64,000 nt of DNA from Asterias amurensis (lineage: Eukaryota; Echinodermata; Asteroidea; Forcipulatida; Asteriidae), in contig NC_092648.1 of NCBI RefSeq assembly GCF_032118995.1, positions 4,417,001 to 4,481,000 on the forward strand. The letters are read 5' to 3'. The notes beneath the pieces are model-generated. The model worked only from the letters and a program-made list of their open reading frames with translations, was not told the DNA's origin and made no database searches. Positions 11,866-22,755 of the stretch are shown piece after piece (within the stretch, counting starts at the first letter, position 1; each line of letters starts with the position of its first letter). The translations under genes were made by a program, and so were the position numbers.

Positions 11866-12290
11866 GTGTCATGGTCTAGCAGCTTTAAAGAACGCTGGAC
11901 TCCAACTCTGGCGTTTCTGATCAGCAGAGTGTGGGTTCCAACCCCCCAGCCAGGACACTCGTGTCCTTAAGCAAGACACCTAACCATTGCTTCGTCCTTC
12001 GGATGGGACGTAAAGCCGTTGGTCCCATGTGTTGTGCAACACATGTAAAAGAACCCAGTGCACTTTAATCGAAAAGAGTAGAGGTTTGCCAGGGTGTTCC
12101 TGGCTGTGGCTGCTGTATGCGCCGTAGCACCTTGTAAACCATTATAAGGTGATAATTGGATCTCATAATTCATAACTTCAATAACCCATCCTTCGATATA
12201 ATGTATATTTAGTTTTTATACTAAGCGTCTTGAGTACCTTGTTTGGTAGATACGTGCGCTATATAAGACTTTGATATTATTATTACTCTT
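11866..12290 (+). mobile_element. tRNA-derived SINE-1, nearly full length
   Basis: A tRNA(Leu/Ser)-like head (GTGTCATGGTCTAGCAGC..., GTGGGTTCCAACCCC as B box) is followed by CTTAAGCAAGACACCTAACC, CGTCCTTCGGATGGGACG and AAGAACCCAGTGCACTTTA. The end is GTGCGCTATATAAGAC plus an ATTATTATT tail. The tail reaches within about 10 bp of the WDR20 exon 3 donor on the opposite strand. Confidence 0.8.
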
Positions 12291-15200
12291 AAATACTCAC
12301 TACTTTGCCTGGCCTTGCCCACGTACTGACGAAGCCCTCTTGACACGCTGTGACTATACAGTCCTCTCTGCACACCAAGGCAGTCAGCCTCTCCTGAGCG
12401 ATCTTCTTGGCTACCAGGGGCTCCAACATCAGGACCTCATCCAGACGAGGGCACACCTGGGTGCCGACCCTGGAGCCCTCCTCCAAGATACGCAGGTGCA
12501 TCTTGTTACTGTGGGAGTGCATGCTGCTCTTGCTCGACACACTATCCTTCTTGTGTTTGTCCTTGTGTTTATCGGTCGTTAACGAGAGACTGGAGAACTT
12601 ACTACTTATACTACTGCTGTCCAAGTGCCCCGTCGCGTTGCCCGTGGACTTGTTATGCGAGGCGATATTGTTCGATTGCGACAGCGAGGTCTGCCCCAGG
12701 GAGAGCGTCGTGTTTGTCCGTGTACGTATCGGCGGTTGGAACATGCGTAAGGAGTCCTCAGTGAATTCCCACAGACATAGATGGGTGTCTTGCCCGACGG
12801 ACCCGAAGCGGTACGACACTTGAGTGATGCTGTTCTCACCACTGCTTATGATAGAAGTTCTCGAGTGGCTACTGTAGGATCGTTCTCTGCTGTTCATTAA
12901 ACTGAAATCATCGTCGCTTCCGTATAACGTTGATTCATTTTGCAGCACCGCCGTTGTGAAGGGGTCAAAACTTACCACGCTGACCCATGACCCGTGACCA
13001 TGACCTCTGGCCACTACTTTCTTATCCATGAACGACCACACGGTCACTAGATCGTCCTCTCCACCTACAACCACATACTTACCGTCAGGGCTCCAACATA
13101 CACACGATAATCCTCCAAAGTAACTCTTCATCGATCCGTGCAAATCCATCGTATCATAATCAAACACTCTTAAGAATCCGTCCTGCGATACGCACGCGAT
13201 GAACTTAGCGTCCGTGGAGAAAGCAAACTCGTTGAGGGAGCCCTCTCCGAGCACCCATCTGAAGACTGGGTTTCGGGTGGACTTACTCTTGCAGGTGAAG
13301 ATCTGGTACCCGTCCCCTTGCTTGAGGAGCTGGTAGTGTGGTGGAGTATTAACAGGCGGAAGTCCTTCATTGTATAGGTACATCTGGCCGCTGGAGTGTG
13401 CCGCAAGAAACATGTGCTCTGTTCCCGGTACCCAAGCTAAGCAGGTGACCTTTGTCTTGTCAATGAGCCTCTGTGCACAAAAATACAAGTTTGTATTAAT
13501 ATTGATACCATGATTCATCTGTAATGCACACCAGGCCCTTGAACTTTGTAATTTTCATTTGGTAAGGGGCGCTGAAAGAGGAAGGCCGAAAGCTAGGTGG
13601 ACTGACATTCGTGCACTTTAAAGAAGTAGCAAACATGAGAGCTAACGACAACAGCTAGAGCTGGACAGAGAGGATTGGAGCGAGTTAGTTTCTCAGACCA
13701 GCACGGGACGGCGGGCACTCTAATGGACTTGAGAAAGAGATGGGGCAATTCTATGGGGAAGATGTAATTTAGTATTGGAACTTTGCAGAGGGCATCACAG
13801 CAAAAGCATAGGGCACCACAGCAAAAGCATAGGGCACCACAGCAAAAGCATAGGGCACCACAGCAAAAGCATAGGGCACCACTGCAAAAGCATAGGGCAC
13901 CACAGCAAAAGCATAGGGCACCATGGTCATTGCTGTGGGTGCCTCAGCTTATTTTGAGGCCCGCACACCATTTAACATGGAATATGCAGGCCTGCATGCT
14001 TCGTTTTTGAAAGGGCAAGGGCACCAAGGCATTTTCTCCTTGGTAAAGGGCACCCTATGAAGAAATTGTAAATAGAGCATTTCAAGGGCACCAAGTCATT
14101 GACCAGGGCAGGGGGCATTGAGGCAATCACCTTCATTGCCTCCGTCAAGTATCAGGCCTGAATCTGTACATGTATGCACATCATATCACCAGTACAAATG
14201 TACTCATGCTCAGAGATGCTGCGCTAAGCAGTCAATCCAGAAGCACTGGGGCGGGCAAGCCCCTTTTCCTTCTTGACAAAATGTCCTTGACTTTTGCATG
14301 CATTACACAAAGCACAGCCCCAAAAACTTAATTACAATCCTACAGATGCGAGGCCCATTAAACCATAACAAGCAATGAACCATAACGATGTACAATCCAT
14401 GACCAGTCGGACCAGTCTCCAATCATATTGACTAACCTCAGTCAATAGTGATTAACTTGGCTTTATTTATGCCTTGGGCTCTTCTTTAATTGAGGTGACT
14501 GTCTTGGGAAATATGTATCAGTATGTATTTATGTTCCATGAAATAACATGGAGTTATTCTAAAGTTTCCAGGAAGAAGAGAAAATACAGTAGTGTCAGTA
14601 GCCGACTTACCTCTTCATTGTAGATCTTACTAATGTCCTTTCTGATTGGGTCGATCAGCTGCACCTGACCAGCAGAGAAACCGACCAATAGGGAGATCCC
14701 TTGGGCACTCGCTGTGAACTGATTGATCGAATGACAGGTCGGAAGGGTGCCACCTTTGTAGGTCCTCTTATCCAGGGGTTTGGTCAAGTCGGCAGCCTTG
14801 GTTATAAAGAAACAGGGGATAGAAGGAAATAAAAGTTGTGTTATTTGTCCTTTTTATGAAGGGGTTTGGTCGATTTGGTAGCTTTGTTTACAGAAACACA
14901 GAATCGAGGGAATTCAAAGTTGTATTGCTGTAAGGTAAAGGGGAAGTACCTTATAAGACGAGTCAAATATTACCAAAGTAATTTGTAATTGTGACATCAA
15001 CATCGGCTTAGAAGTTAAGATTGAACACACAGTGCCTTGAATTTTGTTTTTGAAGGGGCACCGCATTTTTCATCTGGTAAGGGGCACTTCTATGAGGACA
15101 ACTTAAATTTGCAAAGGGCACCACAGCAAAAGTACTGGGCACCACAGCATTTGCTGTGGGTGCCGTGGGTTTATATAAATTTATAGGACATGATGTTTTT

Positions 15201-18200
15201 ACAAATGAATTTTGATACACTGTGTACAACTTGTAACGTAAGGGGAGTGTACATGTACACAGCAGTAGTCATATTGTTTAGGAGCTTGAATATTACATGA
15301 TTAATGATCATTTCCAGGGCACTTTGTGGCAATAAAAAACCTCCAATAAAATAGTCTTGAAAGCCATTCTATCAGAGTCAAGTCAATGTGAATTATTCAT
15401 AAAAGTCAAAAGATACGATGAACATAAAAAGACAAACAGACTTGTGTTCTGAACAAATCGCTTTTTGTAAATGGCACAGCCGCAGTTTTTTTTATAACAA
15501 TCTCGTTAAACCTTTACTGTGATGGAATTGAAGTCCCTAATGTAGATCTTGTTAATGACATTTGAGCTGAAAATACAGCAGACATAATAATAGACCACTC
15601 CATGAGGAGAACATACAAATCAAAAAGAGTGGCCACTTAAAAACTGTGAATGCACTGCCATGTTTGAGCATCAAAAACTGTATTTGCATTGATACACAAA
15701 CACTGAGTTCCTGCAAATATATCACCAGGTAATATTTGCACAATATGATATGACACTCTGAATAGAGCTAACCAAGCATGAACAAGATGTAGGTCAGGTC
15801 AAATTGGATTTTTATTCCAATGCAATTTTTGCTTTATTTGAAGGTGAAGACATTGTGTAATGTATACAGTGTGAATCATCCCACTCAGTGGGTAACACCC
15901 AAACACTTTTACATTGGTGACAGAATTATTACCAAAACTCTTGGATAAGAGATAAAACCCATACCATGGTTTGCCCTGTAAAGAGAAGGTACATTTGTAC
16001 CAGGGGTCGATTTCACAAAGAGTTAGGACTAGTCCTAACTTAGGACTAGTCCTAGGAGATATACAAATTGCAAGGATAGTCCTAAGTTAGGACGAGTAAC
16101 TGGTCCTAACTCGAGATAAGACTAGTCCAAACTCTTTGTGAAATCCACCCCAGGCCCGATACTTGCCTCCTTGGTTTTAATCGAAATATCGCGATATCGA
16201 TTAAGTATCGCAATATCGCGATGTATTTCCTAGCTGAGACATCTTGCACCCCATAGGTTTGTGGTAAAACCAGAAGAATAGGTCATTAGAACACCTCTCT
16301 TATGCTATGACTGTCTCTTCTACAACTTTCACTAGGAGTTTGAAGACTGATCATGTCAAATTTAATTATTCGCGATAATATCGAATATCGAATACCGCGA
16401 TATATTGTCGGCGATATATCATGAATAAAATAAATCGATATCGCCCAAGCTTATTGAGCACTAACAGCCCATAAGCAAATGGCTATTGTTATTTGATACG
16501 GGTAGTTACGCTAGAAATTTCATTAAGCCATCAGGCCTCTTGAGGGACCCTCACACGTCTTGGGCAATTTTGTCCTCCCTCGTCTTTGCTTTCCAACCTT
16601 TTTTGTGAGACAGTGGTGTAAAACTGACGTCGTAAAATGAGGAGGACGTGCAATCCGTGTCGGATGCTGTCCATCAACGGGACTAATCTTGATTAAAGCA
16701 TCAACTTTAGAAGGACTTGCCGCAGGAAATGCATGAAAACACTTCGGTTGTCAGTGTCTGCCGTAGTGTGAACCTTGTGATATTTTGTAGTGGGTGCACT
16801 CCATGCTGTATGCAAGGCATGAACTTCTATAAGATCAGGCCTGTAATTTCATATAAAAAAGGGCAAGGCCGTTTTAGTCTTGCAAAGGGCACTTCCACTG
16901 GAACATTTTTAAAGTCATTGGGAAACCTTTGAAGGGGCACCAAGGCTAAGACCAGGGGCAACGGAGCCCATCAATTGTCTCCATGGTTTGCGTGTAATTC
17001 TAGTTCCAGGTCTGCAGGATGTGCACTTTTTAAAAGGAAGGATCACAATAAAAAGCTGGGAGTACATCATAAAAGCAGATAGATCTTTCATTTAGTAAGA
17101 CATAAATAGTTCAAAGCCTGAAGTTTTGACCCTAGCAGTGTCTTTTTTAAATGACAACACAATAAACATGAACATGGTCCTTTTGGTTGGTAAGCAGTTT
17201 GCAACATCTGTAGGGACCTAATTATATGTTCTCATTTAATAAATAAGTAGAACCGTAGTTTAAATAAGAGATGCTTAAATTTTTCCGAAACTGCACTTTA
17301 GATCAAATATATTTGGAGTTTAAAGTCATTACACTTTCGGTAACCAGTATTGACCAAGTCCCACACTTCGTGTATCACAACTTAGTGTATATATATAAAA
17401 TAACAAACCTGTGAAAATTTAGGCTCAATCGGTCATCGGAGTCCGGAGAAAATAACGGGAAAACCCACTCCTGTTTTCGCGCGTTTCGCCGTGTCATGAC
17501 ATGTGTTTATAATAAATTTGTAATTCTCGCTATCGAGAATTGATATTGTTTTGATGTTTTCTCAAAAAGTAAAGCATTTCATGGAACAATATTTCAAGAC
17601 CATTACCTTCTGTAAAGCCTGTAAATTATATGTAAACCTGTGAACTTTTTTTTTTTCTGTACCAAAAGTGTATAATGGCTTTAAATGAATGAGGCACAGT
17701 GGTTCGATTAAGGCAAGTTTCTGTTAAATGAACTGTACGTGTAAGCAATATTTGACGTAAATATTTTCACAATATAAATATTTTTTTGTAAATAAGGGGA
17801 TGGTAATTAATAATTTTCGGAAAGTAGACGCCACTATTTGTATCTTTCAAATATCTACTGGTACGCTTATTTTATGTACATGTTCATTGTAGGCAGGGAA
17901 TTGTTTTTTTAAACCAGGGGGTCACAATATTTTAGAACTGTCCGCCACATCACAAATAAATGATGGATTGTGATGCGATGGCCAGCACGCCATACATTAC
18001 AGGACTTAACTGGGTTAGAGTTCGTAATTTCCATGTATGGCCACTGGCATGCTATGATAGTGACAACAGTCTCTCTTTAATTGATCACAGCTAATGCAAG
18101 TTATGATTATGACAATTTTAATTTATCTAAGAAGACATCCGACCTAGATTATTGTTGCCTGCAACTCACAAGGAAACAACTTATGGGATATTTTGATGGT

Positions 18201-21200
18201 CAAAGGTCATTTTGTTACGCTGCTCCATTTCCTTGGAATAGTTTTCAAGCTCCTGTTTGCATATTTCGCAGGCGAGTTCTTTAACTCTGTTTTAAGTCTC
18301 TGTTAAAACTCATTTGTTTGAAGCAACTTATTTGTAAACTGCTTACTAGTATTGTATCTTTCATTTATTGTATATTAAATTGAACTCTTTATGCGCTTAG
18401 AGGCTTTTGCATTAGGCGCTTTAAAATGTCTTTGTAGTGTTAGGCCCTATTATTATTATTTTATAAGGACATGTGTAGAAATGCCAAAAGACTTGAAAGA
18501 CAAAGTGAACAGCGTTAATTTTTCAAAATTCTTTTTCGTTCTGCACATGTCTCCCTTCCTCTTTAGTTAATTTGATGACTAGTTTTCTCAATATTAATAT
18601 TCTAAGAATAATACGCAGTTCTAAAGGAGCACCTCTTTCACATACTGACAGCTCAGGTGTTAACAAAATTGTTTTTATTATATTAATTTTTTCGCCATTT
18701 TATGGCAGGTATGCACCTTGTAAGGGTTTCCAATCTGATCAAACAATTGCATCTCAGAAACAAGTTTTAAACTCATTGGTATACATTACATTACGCACAG
18801 GACCTACGGCTTAACGTCCCGAAGCGATCAAAATTGCACCCAGTTTCTGATTTACATAAAGTTCAATCAATAGATTCCCCATCAAGAATTTAATATCCAC
18901 TGTAAATCCAGAACGCTGATAGATTTTTGTGTGTGTGGCTACAAACCATGAGTGCTACTACGGCATTTGCCGACAACCTCCATGCAGCCTGCCAGACACA
19001 AAGTGAAGTGCAGTATGCATGCATTATGAAGGACGAACTCAAGTAGCAGAAACCATAGCCAAACCGAGGACAATAAAAACCATCCTTCTCAACGACACCA
19101 TGTTTTGCATGACTTGGAGCGATGTATGTGTAATTGCCTACATGACCACTAGTCATTGCCTTGGTGCCCTTAAAATGCTCCAGTAGAAATTTACAATTTC
19201 ATCATAGGGTGCCCTTGCCAAGGAGAAAATGCCTTGGTGCCCCTTGCCCTTTAAAAACAAAGCATACAGTACATGACTGTTCTCTTCTCATTTTGATTCT
19301 AATCTCTTTTCATTTGGATTCTAATCTCTTTTCATTTTGATTCTAATCTCTTTTCATTTTGATTCTGGTCTCTTCTCATTTTGATTCTAGTCTCTTCTCA
19401 TTTTGATTCTGGTCTCTTCTCATTTTGATTCTAGTCTCTTCTCATTTTGATTCTAGTCTCTTTTCATTTTGATTCTGGTCTTGTAAAATCCCAATCCAGT
19501 AAAGATTCTGAGCTGCAAGTCATGTGGTCTTGAGGATTGTCCCCCCCGAATTCGAGCCCTGCACTGACCAGTGAGCGATTTCGCTTGTATAGCAGAGCAA
19601 AATTCTACACAAAATGTAATGTCAGCAAATCAAGATCCTACAAATCCTACAAATCTTCACGGAGGCAACGGAGGTGATTGCGGTCGTTGCCTCTTGTCAT
19701 TGCCTTGGTGCCCTTGAAATGCTCCAGTAGAAATTTACAGTTTCCTCATAGGGTGCCCTTTGCCAAAGAGAAAATGCCTTGGTGCCCTTGCCCCTTTCAA
19801 AAACAAAGCATACAGCCCTGTCAAGATTTGTTACTCAATATCAGCATTCAGTGTGCACAAAATAAGTTTTAGTCTAAATGTCTTGCTATGCAAAATTGCT
19901 GAATTAAATCATTCCCGGCCAGCCATGCATTGGAAATAGACAAGCCAGATGGTTGGGACTATCATCGGTCGGACTCGACTCCTGAACTACAAGAGAGAGG
20001 AGCTTCTTTTGCCTGTAGACTTTTCCTCTCTTATCATCCCTCCATGTGGCAATGTTATATTAAATCTCAAACAAGATAACAAAATACCATTATCATAATT
20101 GGTCTGCACTACCCTCCCCCGGGTGGAATTATGTTTAAGGTGCTTGGGGAAAAGGAGCAGACCACAGCAAGAGTGTGGGCTGCTCGTTACTAGAAGCAAC
20201 CCCGGTGAAAATCACGGCAAGCACTTAATGCAAAGGGCCTATATCATATGGGGGTTGAGGGAAGTCTGATTTTTTTTCATGGCGGGGGAAAAGATTCGAA
20301 AGTCACCAGTGAATTCTAGTCAGGAAGATGATCGTTGAGATTGGTACGGATCCTTGTGCGGGAGGGAGGGAGGGGGGGGGGGTCGGGTAGTTAACGCCAT
20401 AATGATGATGCCCACTTGGCTACTCACTTGAGAATAACAAAGATGGTCAGTCCGCCATAAAGGTCAACAGTCAATTACGCCTTAGGCCCCCCCCCCCCGA
20501 TGTACAATTTGCACATCTCTCAAAGTCCAACCTCACAAATGTTTCATAAAGCCACTCAGAGAGCCATAGTAAAACAGCTTTAAACTCAAAAAGGTACATA
20601 TTGAGAAAAGTACAAATGTGATGAAAGTGTAAAAACAGGCTGAGATACGTACATTTGTAGGATACACATCCATACAAATAATAGTATGCCTTTGAATCAT
20701 TGAAATGTAATGTAAACGCCCATCAATTAACCCTAGAAACGATCTTATATATCTATTAAGTTGCTTTTCTACATGTTCCAATACATAAGGTAGTAAACAT
20801 TGTAATGACGTAATAATTTGCACAATTCATACTTTGATGAGGTACAGTACGACATGCTTCTTGCGGGATTTTTTAAGGGAGTATTTTCTGCTTTAAACTT
20901 AAAGGCAGCTCTTTGAAATTGGACACTGGTTTACTTGCAGCTACACACGTACATGCACATTGCAGGAAACACATAGGCCTAAGGTGTCAGCTGACAAAAG
21001 ACATTGCATGGCCACATTTAAGTATGTGTGAAGTACATTAAACAACAACAGACGTTTCATCAAGTAACACTCTCATCTGAGCATGTGTACATTGTGTTTC
21101 TAATATCTGAATGGAGTATATGAGTTGAATTTTAGTTCAGTCACCTACATGTTCAAGTAGGTTTGTGCAGCCTTGGAATTACACGTAGGGCTGGTTTTGG

Positions 21201-22751
21201 CCTTGGTGCCCCTTCAAAAGTTTCCCATTGACTTTAAGATTTTCCAATGGGAGTGCTCTTATCACCTGTACGCCTGGCGCGTCATGACCCATGGCAGAGC
21301 AGTCAATCAAACCATGGAGACAGAAATCAAACCAAGCGCATCGGACTCAAACTCTGTTGTGTCTGATCAACAGGAGTATGGGTTAGAGTCCCGATCTTGA
21401 CCTTTAAAAGACATTTTAACATTATTGCTACGTCCCTCGAATGAGGCGTAAAGCGTGTGTTGAGTATTGCATGTGAAAGAACCCAGTTACACTTTATCGC
21501 AAAGAGAAGGGGTTTGACCTGGTGTTTCTTGCAGTTGCTGCTAATCACCCCAAAGCACCTTAGATACTAATCCATTACAAGTTACATAAAATGTGTCTCT
21601 CAAAACCCTCTCTGGAAGTAAATGATAGCGCTTTGAGACACCCATAGATAAAGCAATATGATTAAAAACTTATTATGGAAAAGTTTCCGTAAGGCGCCAC
21701 CACTTTTTCATTAATTTTTACAAAAAGGGATATGTCATTGAGGTGAATAAGATACTATATTATTTCATATCGAATGACTAGTTTTCCCTTATTATTATTA
21801 TCATTCTTAATATTTAAAGAGTGATCAACAAGATATTGCAAAAGCTGTTTGAAGAACGACAATCAAAGTTTAGTCAATTTATTTTTACTAGTACGAACTG
21901 CTTATACAATCCAATATCATTGGAGCTTAAATATTGATCTGAAACGTGGTCATGCCAGGAAATAATAAGGAGAATACGATTGCCATAAAACTATTGCTAG
22001 GTATAACCTAGTCCTTGCAGTAATCGTAACCTTCCATCCTCTCCGATTGTCGAAAGGATGGATGGTTACAATTATGTAATCGCAAAAATAGGTTATATGA
22101 ATTATCCCGCTGTTTGTGTGTACAAACAAGTTTGTATGCAATTTGAAGGATCTATTCTTAGTTAGACATGATATGAGTAATCATAACTTTCCATCAATGA
22201 ATGTTTCACAATCACATTCCATACAGATCAGATTTCTGAAAATATGGACCTCCCTCTTCAAAAGTGAAAATAAAATTATGAATCCGATCAAAAACACTGA
22301 ATGATGATCACAAGCAAAAGTATCATTCAACATGTTCAACTTCAAAGGATCAAGGGTTAATTTGCTTTAAATATATTTATGAAATGAACTCTCCAGAACT
22401 TTTCCAATGAAGAGACAGACAATCAGCTACATCGGTGTCACAAGAAACATAAAAAAAAACATTCACCATTCACGATCAACAATCAACAATCAATGCATAA
22501 CTCACCTTCCGTACACCTTTGTACGGGTAAAAATAAAGTTCTCGGCCTACATTGAAACAAATTTTGTCATTACACCCAGATCCATCGTCCACACTCGTAA
22601 ATGACACCCTAACCGGATGGCAACATTGAACATTATACGGAGCTCTCGAGGGCCAGGAATATTCAGACAGAGTCATCAGTTTATACGTTCCCTCACGCGT
22701 CCCAAATTGGGTTTTCACTTCGTCTTTTCCACCCCCTTCGGAAGCCGCCAT
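12289..22751 (-). CDS. WDR20: WDR20, WD40-repeat activator of USP12/USP46 deubiquitinases (three coding exons found)
   Basis: Three exons join in phase 0: 22751-22506 (82 aa), 14796-14611 (62 aa) and 13470-12301 (390 aa), giving 534 residues. Intronic reading-through would add V-S-I and a stop at 12289-12291. The protein resembles vertebrate WDR20 along its whole length. Landmarks are an N-terminal block ending CFNVGRELYFYPYKGVRK, then LLVGFSAGQVQLIDP, HYQLLKQG, CKSKSTRNP, NEFAFS, KSYFGGLSCVCWSPDGKY, GGEDDLVTVWS, RFGSVGQDT and, near the end, CIVTACQEGF. These are beta-propeller blades, separated late in the protein by a long Ser/Lys/His-rich linker. Known for the family: WDR20 binds USP12 or USP46 with UAF1/WDR48 and stimulates deubiquitination. 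Vertebrate WDR20 has a few more residues after GKVVS and alternative ends there, so a small terminal exon may lie further left. I could not find it. Confidence 0.93.
12301..13470 (-). CDS. WDR20: WDR20 coding exon 3 (main propeller exon)
   Basis: The acceptor TTTTTGTGCACAG precedes AGG CTC ATT GAC (R-L-I-D). The exon is 1170 bp, an exact 390 codons, and ends at GGC AAA GTA before a good donor GTGAGT. If the donor is skipped, translation stops three codons later at a TAA that lies at the tail of a neighbouring SINE. The exon is more GC-rich than its surroundings, as expected for conserved coding DNA. Confidence 0.92.
13790..13923. repeat. 21-bp tandem repeat, about six copies, in WDR20 intron 2
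   Basis: The unit is ACAGCAAAAGCATAGGGCACC, one copy having ACTGC. Because 21 is divisible by three, several frames stay open and give seven-residue repeats, but no gene is implied. The unit derives from repeat family H, which surrounds it. Confidence 0.9.
13924..14165. repeat. Repeat family H, longer copy
   Basis: ATGCAGGCCTGCATGCTT, TTTTTGAAAGGGCAAGGGC, ACCAAGGCATTTTCTCC and a CAAGTATCAGGCCTGAATC end. This copy suggests element borders near GCAGGCCTG and CAGGCCTGA. Confidence 0.6.
14611..14796 (-). CDS. WDR20: WDR20 coding exon 2
   Basis: The acceptor ends ..ataaccaag just before GCTGCCGAC (A-A-D-L). The exon runs through KPLDKRTYKGG, the blade motif LLVGFSAGQVQLIDP and K-I-Y-N-E-E, and leaves by the donor GAG/GTAAGT. 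It is 186 bp, phase 0 at both ends. The intron to exon 1 is about 7.7 kb and filled with repeats. Confidence 0.93.
15020..15180. repeat. Repeat family H fragment
   Basis: TTTTTGAAGGGGCACCGC, TCTGGTAAGGGGCACTTC and GCACCACAGCAAAAG, the same words as the 13.8-14.1 kb copy. Confidence 0.6.
16006..16153. mobile_element. Palindromic family D, well preserved
   Basis: GGTCGATTTCACAAAGAGTT opens and CTCTTTGTGAAATCCACCCC closes. Repeated TTAGGACTAGTCCTA palindromes fill the centre. Confidence 0.85.
16154..16452. mobile_element. CGATATCG-rich inverted-repeat element
   Basis: Dense words ATCGCGATATCG, TATCGAATATCGAATACCGC and AATCGATATCGCCCAAGC occur in both orientations. CpG is far commoner here than in the surrounding DNA. 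The right end TCGATATCGCCCAAGCTTA looks like a transposon end of hAT type. The left end is unclear. Confidence 0.45.
16830..16970. repeat. Repeat family H fragment
   Basis: AAAAAGGGCAAGGCCG, AAAGGGCACTTCC and GAAGGGGCACCAAGGC. Confidence 0.55.
17319..17684. mobile_element. TTAA-flanked family C, full length
   Basis: TTAAAGTCATTACACTTTCG on the left pairs with AAAGTGTATAATGGCTTTAA on the right. Inside are CACACTTCGTGTATCACA and a GAGAATTGATATTG hairpin region. Nearly the same sequence occurs at 35797-36180. Confidence 0.8.
18140..18460 (+). mobile_element. Degraded 3' end of a CR1/Jockey-like retrotransposon
   Basis: The frame near 18180-18290 reads GQRSFCYAAPFPWNSFQAP, matching the 'G-R-x-F-x-x-A-x-P-x-x-W-N' tail common to reverse transcriptase ORFs. 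LLKLICLK-like codons follow in a shifted frame. It ends GCGCTTTAAAATG and ATTATTATTATT, a typical 3' tail. Only the last part remains and it is frame-shifted. Confidence 0.6.
19150..19270. repeat. Repeat family H fragment, reverse orientation
   Basis: CCTTGGTGCCCTTAAAATGC, AATTTACAATTTCATC, then TGCCTTGGTGCCCCTTGCCC. Confidence 0.6.
19280..19482. repeat. 22-bp tandem repeat, about nine copies
   Basis: The unit is TCTCTTCTCATTTTGATTC plus TRG or TAA, with small changes between copies. It lies in WDR20 intron 1, between two family H fragments. Confidence 0.9.
19675..19822. repeat. Repeat family H fragment, reverse orientation
   Basis: CATTGCCTTGGTGCCCTTG, AGTAGAAATTTACAG and GCCCCTTTCAAAAACAAAGC. 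It repeats the 19.2 kb fragment on the far side of the 22-bp array. Confidence 0.6.
20000..21170. other. WDR20 intron 1 sequence with short G and C runs, no feature
   Basis: Runs GGAGGGAGGGAGGGG (20361-20380) and CCCCCCCCCC (20488-20498) only. The open frames at 20471-20823 on the minus strand overlap one another and match nothing I recognise. Confidence 0.45.
21326..21640 (+). mobile_element. SINE-1 fragment
   Basis: ACTCAAACTCTGTTGTGTC, GGGTTAGAGTCCCGATC (B box), AGAACCCAGTTACACTTTATC and a GCGCTTTGAGACACCC end. Confidence 0.65.
21660..22505. other. Remaining WDR20 intron 1, unique AT-rich sequence
   Basis: No repeat or RNA gene supported; ends at the exon 1 donor. Confidence 0.4.
22506..22751 (-). 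CDS. WDR20: WDR20 coding exon 1
   Basis: The ATG (complement of 22749-22751) lies in a strong context, CAAAATGGCGGC. The exon reads MAASEGGGKDEVKTQFGTRE and ends at GVRK with the donor AAG/GTGAGT. Its length of 246 bp leaves phase 0. The start was chosen because vertebrate WDR20 also begins with a short acidic/Gly stretch before KTQF-TREG. Confidence 0.93.
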
Positions 22752-22755
22752 TTTG
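22744..22755 (-). promoter_or_regulatory. YY1-like motif over the WDR20 start codon
   Basis: The minus strand reads CAAAATGGCGGC, matching the known YY1 consensus (AANATGGCGGC) and overlapping the ATG. Such motifs are common at starts of housekeeping genes. Binding is inferred only from the motif. Confidence 0.5.

Noticed and set aside
12271..12842. Open frames of 78-138 codons on both strands across WDR20 exon 3
   Set aside because: They are shadow frames of the conserved WDR20 reading frame in GC-richer DNA.
13775..14010. Plus-strand frames with seven-residue repeats
   Set aside because: They are the translation of a 21-bp tandem repeat inside an intron.
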